From positions 2,480,001 through 2,544,000 of the forward strand of contig NZ_CP138200.1 of assembly GCF_050859025.1 (NCBI RefSeq): DNA of 64,000 nucleotides. The letters are read 5' to 3'. Below the pieces are notes generated by a model, which saw only the letters and a program-made list of their open reading frames with translations, did no database searches and was not told where the DNA came from. A program made the translations under genes and the position numbers. The DNA is from Wukongibacter sp050859025. Its GTDB lineage: Bacteria; Bacillota; Clostridia; Peptostreptococcales; Caminicellaceae. Each line of letters opens with the position of its first letter. The stretch's first letter is position 1. This document shows positions 25,827 through 35,510 of the stretch, piece after piece.

Positions 25827-26828
25827 ATGCTATCAATTTTTCGCAGTGGTCCTAAGATAATTGTCTTAGAGTGCCTAGAAATTTCTAAAACAAGAGATTA
25901 TTTGATAGAGGAATTTAAAGCTAAGGATTATGATATAAATACTGCATTTGAGAAATCAACAGAAAATACGACTATTATATTTATGACCAATAAGAAAAAG
26001 GACTTAATAAGAGATAAGGATATTGGAAAGGTTCTATTTCTAGAAAATCAAGCCGAGACTGTACTGTGTAAGATAATAAATGACAAAAGGTGTGATCTTA
26101 TCTTAAAGTCCAGAATGGCACCAAGAATAATAATTATGAAAACCTTTGGAAACACAGATAAGGTTATAGATCAGCTTATAGAGGACTATCAGGGAGAATC
26201 AGGGGATTTTAATGAGATATTGGAAAACACTAATCAGGGTACAGTTATTACTTTTACTCAAAAGAAGATTGGTGAGCCAATAAGCATTTCAGATTTACAT
26301 GGAAGGGCGGTGCACATAAATAGTGACTATCCAAAGGTAATGAGAAAACTAAAAATCCATGATTTAAAGTATCTAAACATGGGATTTGATAATAAAGATT
26401 GGTATGAGTTAGTTATAAAGATATATGATAGTTATGGGGAATATATGCTTCACTATGAAAGATTACTTAAGGTGCTTGAACACTTAGAGGTTGGTTTTAT
26501 ACTTGGGGAGGCATGGGGAAAGGATGCAGCAACGGTATTTCTATCAGTAGGTGTCTATCGGATTAGATTCTTTACGTATCATGAACCAAAAGATATAAAG
26601 AAAATATTATTGGGACTTGAATATCTTGATGATGGCACTAGAATAGTGGATTTAGATCTATATCATAAAAGAAGAAAGATTTATTGGACTGATGTCATGC
26701 AAAAAAGTTTAAGGGATAAGGAAGAGTTAAGTAAAGTATATAGAGAGGAAATTTTTTCGCAGATTAATCATAAGACCCAGAAAGAAATAATTGAAATGGA
26801 AAAGAAAATCCTTACTACAAGGTCATAG
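25827..26828 (+). CDS. Conserved-looking cytoplasmic protein of unknown function
   Basis: 333-aa protein, start ATG 25827 with GGAGGG upstream. No signal peptide or membrane helix. The N-terminal half contains two similar stretches of about 60 residues that look like an internal duplication (KIIVLECLEISKTRDYLIEEF / RIIIMKTFGNTDKVIDQLIEDY, each followed by a TxxTxxxFTxKK-like strand). The C-terminal half is aromatic-rich. Probably cotranscribed with the metallophosphoesterase; followed by a terminator at 26884. I do not recognise a family. Confidence 0.65.
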   Translation: MLSIFRSGPKIIVLECLEISKTRDYLIEEFKAKDYDINTAFEKSTENTTIIFMTNKKKDLIRDKDIGKVLFLENQAETVLCKIINDKRCDLILKSRMAPRIIIMKTFGNTDKVIDQLIEDYQGESGDFNEILENTNQGTVITFTQKKIGEPISISDLHGRAVHINSDYPKVMRKLKIHDLKYLNMGFDNKDWYELVIKIYDSYGEYMLHYERLLKVLEHLEVGFILGEAWGKDAATVFLSVGVYRIRFFTYHEPKDIKKILLGLEYLDDGTRIVDLDLYHKRRKIYWTDVMQKSLRDKEELSKVYREEIFSQINHKTQKEIIEMEKKILTTRS

Positions 26829-26883
26829 GGAAGGAAAAGCTATTAATCTATATATTATTACCGAGGAAATAAACAATTAATGA

Positions 26884-26917
26884 CACCAATAAATAATATT
26901 ATTGGTGATTTTCTTTT
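26884..26917 (+). terminator. Intrinsic terminator
   Basis: CACCAATA (26884-26891) pairs with TATTGGTG (26900-26907), followed by ATTTTCTTTT. Ends the 25193-26828 transcript. Confidence 0.75.
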
Positions 26918-27427
26918 GTATAATAGAGAAGGGTGTTAAAATATTAGATATACTAACTAATCTTGTAAAATAATGAGAGTTGTGTTGGATTAATGGACAA
27001 ATAGTCATCTTTAGAATACTACTAGAGATTTACAACAAAAACTATGGCAAGAAATACTATATATATTGATACATAGTCTTTTGGAAAATTAAATTTTAAT
27101 AGTAGAAAATTAAATATTGAAAAGCATTTTGTTAATAATGCTCTATAAGTTTACTAAATAACTAGATTAGGATTAGCCAATCTAGTTATTTTTTTAAGTT
27201 TTTAAAATTATAGGCTATTCTTTTACATAATTTTAAAAAGATTATATCAAAATGACAGTTCTAAAGGAAAATCTTTGAAATTATTTTTTTATAATCTAAA
27301 GGAAAGACTAAAGATAAATGAATCTAAGGCTATATAAGGAGTTTTGAATATGTCATTATAGAAATTTCAAGTACTAATTGAAGGAAAAGAGAGTATTTAA
27401 GATTTATCAAGCTATTAGGAGGATAAA
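26918..27427. other. Gene-poor intergenic region with a second terminator
   Basis: About 510 bases without a convincing ORF. It contains AGCATT/AATGCT (about 27123-27143) and a strong terminator (27159-27195). Because this terminator follows another one at 26884, a short independent transcript could start between them. A three-codon ATG TCA TTA TAG with GGAG upstream lies at 27350-27361, just before the ABC exporter. Confidence 0.3.
27159..27195 (+). terminator. Intrinsic terminator with no obvious gene upstream
   Basis: AACTAGATT (27160-27168) pairs with AATCTAGTT (27179-27187), followed by ATTTTTTT. Strong, perfect 9-bp stem. Confidence 0.8.
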
Positions 27428-29191
27428 ATGAAAAATCTATTAAGCTTATCTAAGTATATTAAAAAGTATTCCATGTATTCATTAATAGCTATAATATCAA
27501 TGTTTGTTGAAGTTGTAGCAGGACTTTACATTCCATTCTTGATGACAAAAATCATTGATAAGGCATTGCCATTAGGAGATTTAGACTTATTAAGAAATAC
27601 AGCATTAATGATGTTGTTTATGTCCTTAGGAACTATTATAGCAGGTCTTGTAAATAACTATTGTGCTCAATATATTGCACAATATGCAACGGCAAATCTA
27701 CGGTTAGATTTGTTCAAAAAAATTCAAACGCTGTCATTTGCAAATGTCGATAAGTTTAAAACAGGTAGGCTAATTACTTCTGCAACAAACGATATGCTGC
27801 AAATAAAAACATTGTTTATGCTTATGTTTAGAGCAATTATTAGAGGACCATTAATGCTAATAGGTGGTTTGATTTTAGCGATTAGAACGTCTGTGAATTT
27901 ATCAGGTATATATTTATTTATCATTCCAGCTTTGGTAATTGGGGTTATCATTGTTATGACAAAGGCACTACCTAAATTTACACAGGTGCAAAAGGAATTA
28001 GATGATGTTAACAATATTGTATTAGAAAGCGTTAGTGCACCGAGGGTAATTAAATCCTTTGTAAATATGGAATATGAAAATAAACGCTTTACAGAAAAAA
28101 ACGAAAATTATAGAAAGATTTCTACAAGTGCAAATAAAATAATCGCATTCGCAATGCCTGTTATAACAATTATAGTTAATCTAGGAATAGCAAGTATATT
28201 ATTCTTAAGTGCTAGACTCATTGAAAAAGACATTTTAGTATCGAATGGGGTTGCCGACGCTGGGATTATAATGGCCTTTTTCAATTATACAATGCAGATT
28301 CTAATGGGTCTGATTATGCTAGCCATGATGCTAATATTTGTTTCACGTGCTGAAGTAAGTGCGAAGCGTGTTAATGAGATATTTGATGAGATAAGCGACT
28401 TGACTAATAGCCTTTGGGCTATTAAAGATTTTAAGTTAACTGGAAAAGTAGAATTCAAAAATGTTGATTTTTCATACTCTCAGGATGGAAATAATGTATT
28501 AAGCGATATTTCATTTAAAGTAGATGCAGGAGAAACTATAGGAATCATTGGATCAACTGGTACAGGAAAATCAACACTAGTTCAATTACTTCCAAGATTA
28601 TACGATGTTAAAAAAGGTGAGGTACTGCTTGATGGTTATAATGTTAAAGATTTAGATATTAGAACATTAAGAGAGCAAGTAAGTATGGCTACACAAAAAC
28701 CAATTATATTTTCTGGAAGCATAAGGAGTAATATTTTACAAGGTAACGAAGAGGCGAGCGAGGATGACATAATAGAAGCATCCAAAAGGGCTGCGGCCTT
28801 AGAATTTATCGAAGTGCTTGACAAGAAATTTGACTCGGAGGTTCACCAAAAAGGTGCAAATCTCTCAGGGGGACAGAAACAAAGATTATCTCTTACAAGG
28901 GCGTTTATAAGAAAGCCTGTAATTATGATTTTAGATGATGTAACTAGTGCAGTAGATGCTAAAAGTGAAGAAGAGATTAAAAGTAATATGGAAAAATTAA
29001 GTAAAGATATGACAACCTTTATTATTTCACAAAAGATATCTACAATTATTGATGCTGATAAAATAGTTGTATTAAACAATAATGGTAAGCTTGATGGATT
29101 TGGAACCCATGATGAAATGTTAAAGTCCAGTAAGGTATATCAAGAAATTTATAAATCTCAATTTGGAATTGGAGGTTCTGTAAATGAGTAA
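27428..29191 (+). CDS. Heterodimeric ABC exporter, subunit with degenerate ATP site
   Basis: 587-aa half-transporter: six transmembrane helices (about residues 1-310) fused to a nucleotide-binding domain. Walker A GSTGTGKST and signature LSGGQKQR are intact, but Walker B ends LDDVTSAVD (Asp for the catalytic Glu) and the H-loop is ISQK rather than AHR. That is the known signature of the non-catalytic half of BmrC/BmrD or TM287/TM288-type multidrug exporters. AGGAGG before ATG. It overlaps its partner by 8 bases. Confidence 0.9.
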   Translation: MKNLLSLSKYIKKYSMYSLIAIISMFVEVVAGLYIPFLMTKIIDKALPLGDLDLLRNTALMMLFMSLGTIIAGLVNNYCAQYIAQYATANLRLDLFKKIQTLSFANVDKFKTGRLITSATNDMLQIKTLFMLMFRAIIRGPLMLIGGLILAIRTSVNLSGIYLFIIPALVIGVIIVMTKALPKFTQVQKELDDVNNIVLESVSAPRVIKSFVNMEYENKRFTEKNENYRKISTSANKIIAFAMPVITIIVNLGIASILFLSARLIEKDILVSNGVADAGIIMAFFNYTMQILMGLIMLAMMLIFVSRAEVSAKRVNEIFDEISDLTNSLWAIKDFKLTGKVEFKNVDFSYSQDGNNVLSDISFKVDAGETIGIIGSTGTGKSTLVQLLPRLYDVKKGEVLLDGYNVKDLDIRTLREQVSMATQKPIIFSGSIRSNILQGNEEASEDDIIEASKRAAALEFIEVLDKKFDSEVHQKGANLSGGQKQRLSLTRAFIRKPVIMILDDVTSAVDAKSEEEIKSNMEKLSKDMTTFIISQKISTIIDADKIVVLNNNGKLDGFGTHDEMLKSSKVYQEIYKSQFGIGGSVNE

Positions 29192-30971
29192 GGGGCCAGG
29201 AAGGGGACGAGATGTTTATACAGGAAGGGGTGCTAAAGATTTTAAAGGAACTCTTAGAAGAGTTCTTTCGTACCTTATAAAATATAAGATTGGATTAATT
29301 GTTGTATTTTTTTCAACTATATCAGGAACTGTAGCTAATCTTGCTATTCCATATATATTTAGTATTACAATTGACCAATACATACTTAAGCTTGATTATA
29401 ATGGAATCTTGAGGATGTCTATAATACTAGTTGGAATTGGAATAATTGGAGGCTTTTTCAGTTGGCTTCAGTCCTATATGATGGCAGTGATGTCACAAAA
29501 AACCGTTAGAGACATTAGACAGGATGCCTTTGACCAATTGCAAGTACTGCCGCTTAAATATTATGATACAAAGCAAAGTGGTGCTATCATGAGTAGATTG
29601 ACCAATGACATTGAGCTTATAAGTTCTGCCCTAAGCCAAACAGTTGTACAGCTTGTAACAAGTGTTATTACAGTTATAGGTTCTGTAGTCATGATGATTA
29701 TAGCAAGCTGGGAATTAGCAATTATTACAATACTTTTTATTCCACCAATGATTATATTCACAATTTTAATTGCTAAAAAAACCTTTAAAAGCTTTAAAGA
29801 GCAGCAAAAGCATCTAGCTTCTATAAATGGAATAGTTGAAGAGTCTATAGGGGGACTAAAGGCAGTTAAACTCTATAATCAAGAGAATAATGTGCTTAAA
29901 GAATTTGAGAAGAAAAATGAAGAGCTTAAAAAAGTGGGGTTTAAAGCACAGCTTTATTCAGGAGTAGTAATGCCAGTAATTAATTTTATTAATAATTTTG
30001 TTTATGTTATTATTGTAGTTGCAGGCGGATATATGGCTATTAGATTTAATACGGTATCAGTAGGACAGATCTCGGCTGTATCTGCATATGCAAGACAATT
30101 TACGAGGCCAATCAGTCAACTTGCTCAATTGTTTAATACCTTGCAGCAAGCTATTGCTGGAGCAGAAAGAGTTTTTGAAATTATTGATGAAGAGAATGAA
30201 TATATCAATGATGCTGGTCTTAGAGTCGAAAAAATAAAAGGTGATGTTGAATTTAGAAATGTTTACTTTGGATATACCAAGGATAAAAGGATACTAAAGG
30301 ATATAACATTTAGAGCAGAGGTAGGGGAAACAATTGCTATTGTTGGGCCTACAGGCAGTGGGAAGACTACTATAATCAATTTAATCAATCGATTTTATGA
30401 TGTGGATGAAGGTGAGATTCTTGTGGATGGCTACAATGTTAATGATATAAAGAAGGACAATCTAAGGTCAAAGGTTGGAGTAGTATTGCAGGATACAAAT
30501 CTCTTTAGTGGAACAGTTTACGACAATATAAAGTATGGTAAAATGAATGCTACTAATGAGGAAGTGATGGAAGCAGCACGTCTTGCAAATGCAGATGGAT
30601 TTATTTCAAGACTACCTGACGGCTATAAAACTGATGTATATGAAGGCGGGCAAAATTTTTCTCAAGGAGAGAGGCAGCTCATTTCTATTGCAAGAACAAT
30701 CCTTTCTAATCCAGATATATTGATATTAGATGAAGCTACATCTAATGTCGATACTAGAACCGAATCAAGAATACAAGAGAGTATGGATTATCTAATGAAA
30801 GGAAGAACAAGCTTCGTAATTGCTCATAGGCTTCAGACAATTAGAAATGCAGACAAGATATTAGTCATAAAAGATGGTAGAATCATTGAGAATGGAAGCC
30901 ATGCGGAATTATTAAGTCAAAAAGGCTTTTACTATGATTTATATACAACACAATTTAAGGATGTAGGTTAA
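29184..30971 (+). CDS. Heterodimeric ABC exporter, catalytic subunit
   Basis: 595-aa half-transporter with six transmembrane helices and a full ATPase domain: Walker A GPTGSGKTT, Walker B ILILDEATSNVD with catalytic Glu, and IAHRL H-loop. The signature is FSQGERQL instead of LSGGQ, the usual reciprocal change in heterodimers because this half contributes to the degenerate site. A basic Gly/Arg-rich N-terminal tail (KGPGRGRDVYTGRGAKDF) precedes the first helix. Exports drugs, lipids or peptides; substrate unknown. Confidence 0.9.
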   Translation: MSKGPGRGRDVYTGRGAKDFKGTLRRVLSYLIKYKIGLIVVFFSTISGTVANLAIPYIFSITIDQYILKLDYNGILRMSIILVGIGIIGGFFSWLQSYMMAVMSQKTVRDIRQDAFDQLQVLPLKYYDTKQSGAIMSRLTNDIELISSALSQTVVQLVTSVITVIGSVVMMIIASWELAIITILFIPPMIIFTILIAKKTFKSFKEQQKHLASINGIVEESIGGLKAVKLYNQENNVLKEFEKKNEELKKVGFKAQLYSGVVMPVINFINNFVYVIIVVAGGYMAIRFNTVSVGQISAVSAYARQFTRPISQLAQLFNTLQQAIAGAERVFEIIDEENEYINDAGLRVEKIKGDVEFRNVYFGYTKDKRILKDITFRAEVGETIAIVGPTGSGKTTIINLINRFYDVDEGEILVDGYNVNDIKKDNLRSKVGVVLQDTNLFSGTVYDNIKYGKMNATNEEVMEAARLANADGFISRLPDGYKTDVYEGGQNFSQGERQLISIARTILSNPDILILDEATSNVDTRTESRIQESMDYLMKGRTSFVIAHRLQTIRNADKILVIKDGRIIENGSHAELLSQKGFYYDLYTTQFKDVG

Positions 30972-31032
30972 GGGAGCATCTACAATATAAAAAATGGTTC
31001 TGTTGATAGAAGTTTATTGCAGCTTTAGCACA

Positions 31033-31068
31033 GAGGTGTTTCAGAAACCAGTCGTTCTGAGACACCTC
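31033..31068. terminator. Convergent hairpin between ABC exporter and small minus-strand gene
   Basis: GAGGTGTTTCAGAA (31033-31046) pairs with TTCTGAGACACCTC (31055-31068), a long stem with little T-tract. It lies between convergent genes and probably terminates both. Confidence 0.6.
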
Positions 31069-31076
31069 TATAATAA

Positions 31077-31268
31077 TTATTTATCATCTGATTTTTTCTT
31101 AGGTGTTTGAACTATCCCCTTGTTGATTAGACTTGCATCATAGTGCGATAAATAACCTCCGTAGTCATCATCATTGTCAGCTGTATCTAGCGTATGAGCA
31201 ATTTTAGATTCAACTTCATCTAAGGCAGTTTTTTTTCTAAAAGCATGAAGTCTTTTTTCTTTAGACAA
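31077..31268 (-). CDS. Small acidic/basic protein of unknown function (63 aa)
   Basis: Starts with TTG (MSKEKRLHAFRKKTALDEVESKI) preceded on the minus strand by AAGGAG at good spacing. Soluble, charged, with an Asp cluster (DTADNDDDYGGY) and Lys-rich tail. No signal or membrane segment. The good ribosome-binding site and clean gene boundaries support a real gene. No family recognised. Confidence 0.6.
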   Translation of the reverse strand: MSKEKRLHAFRKKTALDEVESKIAHTLDTADNDDDYGGYLSHYDASLINKGIVQTPKKKSDDK

Positions 31269-31548
31269 AAAATCAACTCCTTAAGTTAAGGTGTATCAAT
31301 AGTATGTCTAAAATAATCAAATTTATGAATTGACCTAAAATGATTATATTAATAATAGAGAAGATGCAGTTTGAAAATACATAGATAATAACTTCTATGT
31401 ATTTTTTTCTGAAAAATACTGATAAATTATTGGTAAATAGAGGAATCGATAAATAGTGGTAGAATTATCAATTGTATGGATATTGAGGAATTAAGGTATA
31501 AATTTTATGGAGAAAATTATCAAGTTAATTGGGAAAGGAGAAAATTCA

Positions 31549-32688
31549 ATGAATATTCTAGTGGCACCTGATTCCTTCAAAGGCAGTTTAAGTGCTAAAG
31601 TGTTTTGTGATATTGCTGAAAAGGCCATAAAGTCAGTTCTACCTTGCGCAAAGGTTATAAAGATTCCGTTGGCCGATGGAGGAGAAGGAACTGTGGAGGC
31701 CCTTGTTTTAAATACTGGTGGAAGAATTATTAATAAAGCTGTTACAGGTCCATTATTGGAAAAGGTAGATGCAAGTTTTGGGATTTTAGGTGACGGAAAA
31801 ACTGCTATACTAGAAATGGCAAGTGCTTCTGGGCTACCTTTAGTTCCAGAGGATAAAAGGAATCCTATGCTTACTACAACCTTTGGAACAGGTGAACTTA
31901 TTAGGGAAGCATTAGATAGGGGCTGTAAAAAAATTATTTTGGGAATCGGAGGAAGTGCAACAAATGATGGTGGTGCGGGAATGCTTCAGGCATTAGGTTT
32001 TAAACTATTAAACGACAAGGGTGAATCAATACAATGGGGAGCAAAGGGACTTCTAGAGCTTGATTATATAGATATGGACGGAGTAGATTGGAGAATCGGA
32101 GATATAGATTTTTTAGTAGCATGTGATGTAGATAATCCTCTTTATGGTGAGAATGGGGCAGCATTCGTATATGGTCCTCAAAAAGGTGCAAATGAAGATA
32201 TGGTACTTGTTTTAGATAATGCACTAAGACATTTTGATAAGGTTATACAAAGAGATATCAAAAAGCAAGTTGCTTATGTTCCGGGGTCAGGAGCAGCAGG
32301 AGGTCTTGGAGCAGGTCTATTGGCTTTCTTAGATGCAGAGCTTAAACCAGGATTTGAAATTATTATGAATACCATAAATTTAGAAGAAGTTTTCCGTAAA
32401 AATAGTATCGATTTAGTTATAACTGGAGAAGGAGAAATTAATTATCAAACGGTAAGTGGTAAGCTTCCCGTTGGAATAGCTAAGCTAGCTAAGAAGTATG
32501 GTGTGCCTGTTATTGCAATTGTAGGAGCTATTGGCGACGGTGCTGAAAAGGTATACGATAAGGGAATAGATAGCATAATGAGCATTATAAACTCTCCAAT
32601 GGATTTGGAAAAGGCTATGGAGAATGCACCAAGGCTTTTAGAAGATACGGTATACAGGGTAATGAAGCTTATAACATTATTAGACTAA
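31549..32688 (+). CDS. glxK: Glycerate kinase
   Basis: 379-aa type I glycerate kinase that phosphorylates D-glycerate to phosphoglycerate. Family phrases: NILVAPDSFKGSLSA at the N-terminus, PLADGGEGTVEAL, GIGGSATNDGGAGMLQALG (about residues 127-145), GSGAAGGLGAGL and ITGEGEINYQT. The start at ATG 31549 is chosen because AAAGGAG lies directly upstream; an in-frame ATG 42 bases earlier lacks a site. Might use glycerate from the 2-hydroxyacid dehydrogenase at 24.2 kb. Confidence 0.92.
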   Translation: MNILVAPDSFKGSLSAKVFCDIAEKAIKSVLPCAKVIKIPLADGGEGTVEALVLNTGGRIINKAVTGPLLEKVDASFGILGDGKTAILEMASASGLPLVPEDKRNPMLTTTFGTGELIREALDRGCKKIILGIGGSATNDGGAGMLQALGFKLLNDKGESIQWGAKGLLELDYIDMDGVDWRIGDIDFLVACDVDNPLYGENGAAFVYGPQKGANEDMVLVLDNALRHFDKVIQRDIKKQVAYVPGSGAAGGLGAGLLAFLDAELKPGFEIIMNTINLEEVFRKNSIDLVITGEGEINYQTVSGKLPVGIAKLAKKYGVPVIAIVGAIGDGAEKVYDKGIDSIMSIINSPMDLEKAMENAPRLLEDTVYRVMKLITLLD

Positions 32689-32722
32689 GTAGATGACTAT
32701 GATTTTTAGGGGGGATGATTAC

Positions 32723-33622
32723 ATGGAGATATATCCATTTATAGATTTAACGGAAGGACAAACAAAAGAATTATATGATTTTATTATAAGCTTTGGTTCA
32801 AATGCATATTTTGACAGCTGTGAAGAAATGGTTAGGAATTATTATGGTCCTATATTCAATAAGGGAGCAACTTACTTCTCAATATGGGATGGTAATTCAA
32901 TAAAAGGTACAATAGGCATTATAACTAAGGAAGTAGAAGAAAAAGAAGAGGTAATCATAACATCAATAAATGTATTAGAACAAGAGAAGAATGTTTTTAA
33001 AATTCTTTTGGAGAAAGGTATAGAAGAATCAATAAAGGTGAATCCCAAGAAGATAAAGATTGGAATTCATTCGAATAAGGAGTACTTACGACCTTTTATA
33101 GAAGAATTAGAATTTAAAGGTATTTATAGGGCAGTTATTCTTGGTTTAAAATCGTATGATATTTTGCATAGTGTTAAGATGAAGAGAAATATTACCTTTA
33201 GTAGTATTTCAGAAGAAAACAAAATTCATTTTAAGGAAGTGCATAATAAAGGTTTTTTATACTCACCTAATGGTGCGATATTAACTGATGAACAAATAGA
33301 TGAAATGCTACAAGAAAATGATGACAAGCATAATTTAGTAAAGATATGCTATTTGAATAACGAGCCTGTAGGGATACATGAGTCGATGCTTAAAGAGAAG
33401 ATTGGATGGATTGAAGCGATAGCCATTTCGCCAAAGTGGCAGGGAAAAGGTTTTGGTAAGCTGCTGCTAAAGGAAGCCGTGAGCAATCTGCATCAGTGTG
33501 GAGCCGAGGAAATAAAATTAGTTGTAATAAGTTCAAATGAAAGAGCTTATAAGTTTTATTTGAAGTATGGATTCGAAGTTGAGAAGATTACAAGCCATTG
33601 GTTTGAAAAGCGTATAGAATAA
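32723..33622 (+). CDS. GNAT-family N-acetyltransferase
   Basis: 299-aa protein; ATG 32723 follows AGGGGGGATG and is preferred over an earlier in-frame ATG at 32693. The C-terminal domain carries the acetyl-CoA-binding motif A in WIEAIAISPKWQGKGFGKLLL (about residues 232-252) and the following NERAYKFYLKYGFE. The N-terminal half resembles a second, degenerate GNAT fold. Acceptor unknown. Directly follows glxK (34-base gap). Confidence 0.8.
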   Translation: MEIYPFIDLTEGQTKELYDFIISFGSNAYFDSCEEMVRNYYGPIFNKGATYFSIWDGNSIKGTIGIITKEVEEKEEVIITSINVLEQEKNVFKILLEKGIEESIKVNPKKIKIGIHSNKEYLRPFIEELEFKGIYRAVILGLKSYDILHSVKMKRNITFSSISEENKIHFKEVHNKGFLYSPNGAILTDEQIDEMLQENDDKHNLVKICYLNNEPVGIHESMLKEKIGWIEAIAISPKWQGKGFGKLLLKEAVSNLHQCGAEEIKLVVISSNERAYKFYLKYGFEVEKITSHWFEKRIE

Positions 33623-33660
33623 TGGTTACATGATATAAGTATGAAAGGAAATTATTGATA

Positions 33661-33730
33661 AAAAAATACTACTCTTTCTTACAATAGTTGCTTAGTTTTT
33701 AGATATTATTGTAAGAAAGAGCATTTTTTT
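33661..33730. terminator. Strong bidirectional terminator at the left border of the cluster
   Basis: CTCTTTCTTACAATA (33672-33686) pairs perfectly with TATTGTAAGAAAGAG (33707-33721), flanked by A-runs and T-runs. Separates the GNAT gene from the convergent loaP gene. Confidence 0.9.
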
Positions 33731-33806
33731 ACTCAATTTGTATAAAATTTTTATGGGATTATTTCATATATTAACTTTTCTACTAAATAATATAAGATAA
33801 AATTTC

Positions 33807-34355
33807 TTAATTAGAGTCCAGAAAGAAGTGATTGTCCTTTTTTTCATCAGGCTTTTTAAGTAATTCAATACCTAATTCAACTAGCTTTTCTGAACCCATA
33901 AAGTCTAATGATACTTTTACCCTACATTTTCTTTTATCTATCCTTTTTATTAAACCTTCTAAGCCTTTTAAAGGACCCGATTTGATACAAATTTTTGAAT
34001 TTTCGATAAATCCTTTTGAATAATCGATAATACTACTTTGCTGAGTTAACTGTAAAATAGGTTGCATTTCATAATTATGTATTGTTGTAAAAAAATCATT
34101 AGATTTATTTAAAATTTTATAGACTTTTGGGACTTGTTTAATTATATAATACATATTGGTATTCATATTAGCATTGATAAAAATATACCCAGGAAAGAGA
34201 GTTTTTACAACACTATGCAGCTTTCCCTTTCTTTTCTCGTCAATTCTCCTCTTAGGAATAAATAGGCGACATTCAGATTTATTGAAATGATAACTAATAT
34301 GCTTTTCTACATCATCTTCTTTGCCTGTTTTTACAAAGATTACATACCAGTTCAT
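33807..34355 (-). CDS. loaP: LoaP-type NusG paralogue (processive antiterminator)
   Basis: 182-aa protein with an N-terminal NusG domain (MNWYVIFVKTGKEDDVEKHI, TLFPGYIFINANM) and a C-terminal KOW domain (KSGPLKGLEGLIKRIDKRKCRVKVSL, about residues 126-160). It is divergent from the housekeeping NusG pattern and has the WYVIFVKTGxE start typical of LoaP. Known LoaP proteins bind a hairpin in the 5' leader of long operons and let RNA polymerase ignore terminators, mainly in polyketide and polysaccharide clusters. Adjacent to and divergent from the biosynthetic cluster here. AGGGAGGG precedes the start. Assignment to LoaP rather than another specialised NusG is based on context and length. Confidence 0.82.
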   Translation of the reverse strand: MNWYVIFVKTGKEDDVEKHISYHFNKSECRLFIPKRRIDEKRKGKLHSVVKTLFPGYIFINANMNTNMYYIIKQVPKVYKILNKSNDFFTTIHNYEMQPILQLTQQSSIIDYSKGFIENSKICIKSGPLKGLEGLIKRIDKRKCRVKVSLDFMGSEKLVELGIELLKKPDEKKDNHFFLDSN

Positions 34356-34640
34356 GCAATTCCCTCCCTTATCAATACGATTTGGTAATAATAGGATATC
34401 ATAGGAAAAAAATCGTATAAACTATACTTTTGTATAAAAAATTACCAATAATATTAAATTTTGATAAAAATAATTAAAAGTACCTTTTGTCTAAATATGT
34501 TGCTCAAAGATCTCATAGTTTTGTCAAAATTGTAAAAAAACTACATAAATTGATAGTTAAAGCAATAGAACTAAAGGATAGTTAAAACATCATTAAATGG
34601 AATATATAATTGGTTTATGTATTAGGAGGGGGAAACTAGT

Positions 34641-35459
34641 ATGTTGAGCGAAAAAAATTTCTATGAAGCTTTACTTCAGTCATGGGAAAGATGTATGAAT
34701 TTGGGATTGTGTAAGAATATAGAAAAACCCCTGACAAAACTTACAAAAAATGATTTATCCAAAAAACTAGAAAAAAATCATAATATGGTATGTAAATTTG
34801 AAAATTTTATGGACAATCATTTTAACGCAATAAAAAATGTAAAGGGTGATTACTTCTTGTTGCTGTTTGACGGAGATGGATACATTCTAAAGGTAAAACA
34901 TGGGCTGAGTATGAGCAAGAGAAGTTATGGAAGTTTTATATTGCCTGGCATATCTTTTGATGAAACTAGCGTGGGGACAAATGCAGTAACTTTTGTAAAA
35001 AAATTTAAGCGTCCTATATACATGCTTCCTAAATTCCACTATTGTAATAAACTAAAAAAATGGCATGAATACTGCATTCCTTTAAGGTTGAATGAATTTG
35101 ATAAGGGATATGTATCGGTAGTTAGTATACAATATCCTGTTACAAAAGCATTAGAGGGATTTGTTGATTTACTTGAAGTAAATATGCGTGATGAGCCATC
35201 CAATTTAGGTGATTTTTCGACGAATACAAGGCATGGTGATCGTTTGACTCAAAGACAGTATGTTATTTTAAAGATGATAGCAGAAGGATTATCCGATGAA
35301 AATATTTCTAATGAACTAAAAATATCTTTGTCTACAGTTAAATATCACAACAAATGTATTTTCAAGATATTAAATGCAACAAGTAGAGTAGATGCTGTTA
35401 TAAAGGGATTATTATTGGGTGAAATAAGTATTAACGATTTGTACAATGTTAATGTGTAG
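34641..35459 (+). CDS. Cluster regulator: AcoR-like sensor domain fused to LuxR-type HTH
   Basis: 272-aa protein. The N-terminal about 190 residues resemble the sensory part of AcoR-type activators: an early SWERCMNLGL phrase (compare SWxRC) and FDETSVGTNAVTFV (compare IGTNAxGTA), a GAF-like fold. Instead of the usual sigma-54 AAA+ domain it ends in a LuxR/GerE HTH (LTQRQYVILKMIAEGLSDENISNEL...TVKYHNKCIFKILN, about residues 200-255). Paralogue of the protein at 36240, with the phosphopantetheinyl transferase between them. AGGAGGGGG precedes ATG. Probably activates the cluster; ligand unknown. Confidence 0.78.
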   Translation: MLSEKNFYEALLQSWERCMNLGLCKNIEKPLTKLTKNDLSKKLEKNHNMVCKFENFMDNHFNAIKNVKGDYFLLLFDGDGYILKVKHGLSMSKRSYGSFILPGISFDETSVGTNAVTFVKKFKRPIYMLPKFHYCNKLKKWHEYCIPLRLNEFDKGYVSVVSIQYPVTKALEGFVDLLEVNMRDEPSNLGDFSTNTRHGDRLTQRQYVILKMIAEGLSDENISNELKISLSTVKYHNKCIFKILNATSRVDAVIKGLLLGEISINDLYNVNV

Positions 35460-35510
35460 AGACAAACTGTATTGTGAAATTTTACATGACTTGGGGTGAG
35501 CTAGCAAATA

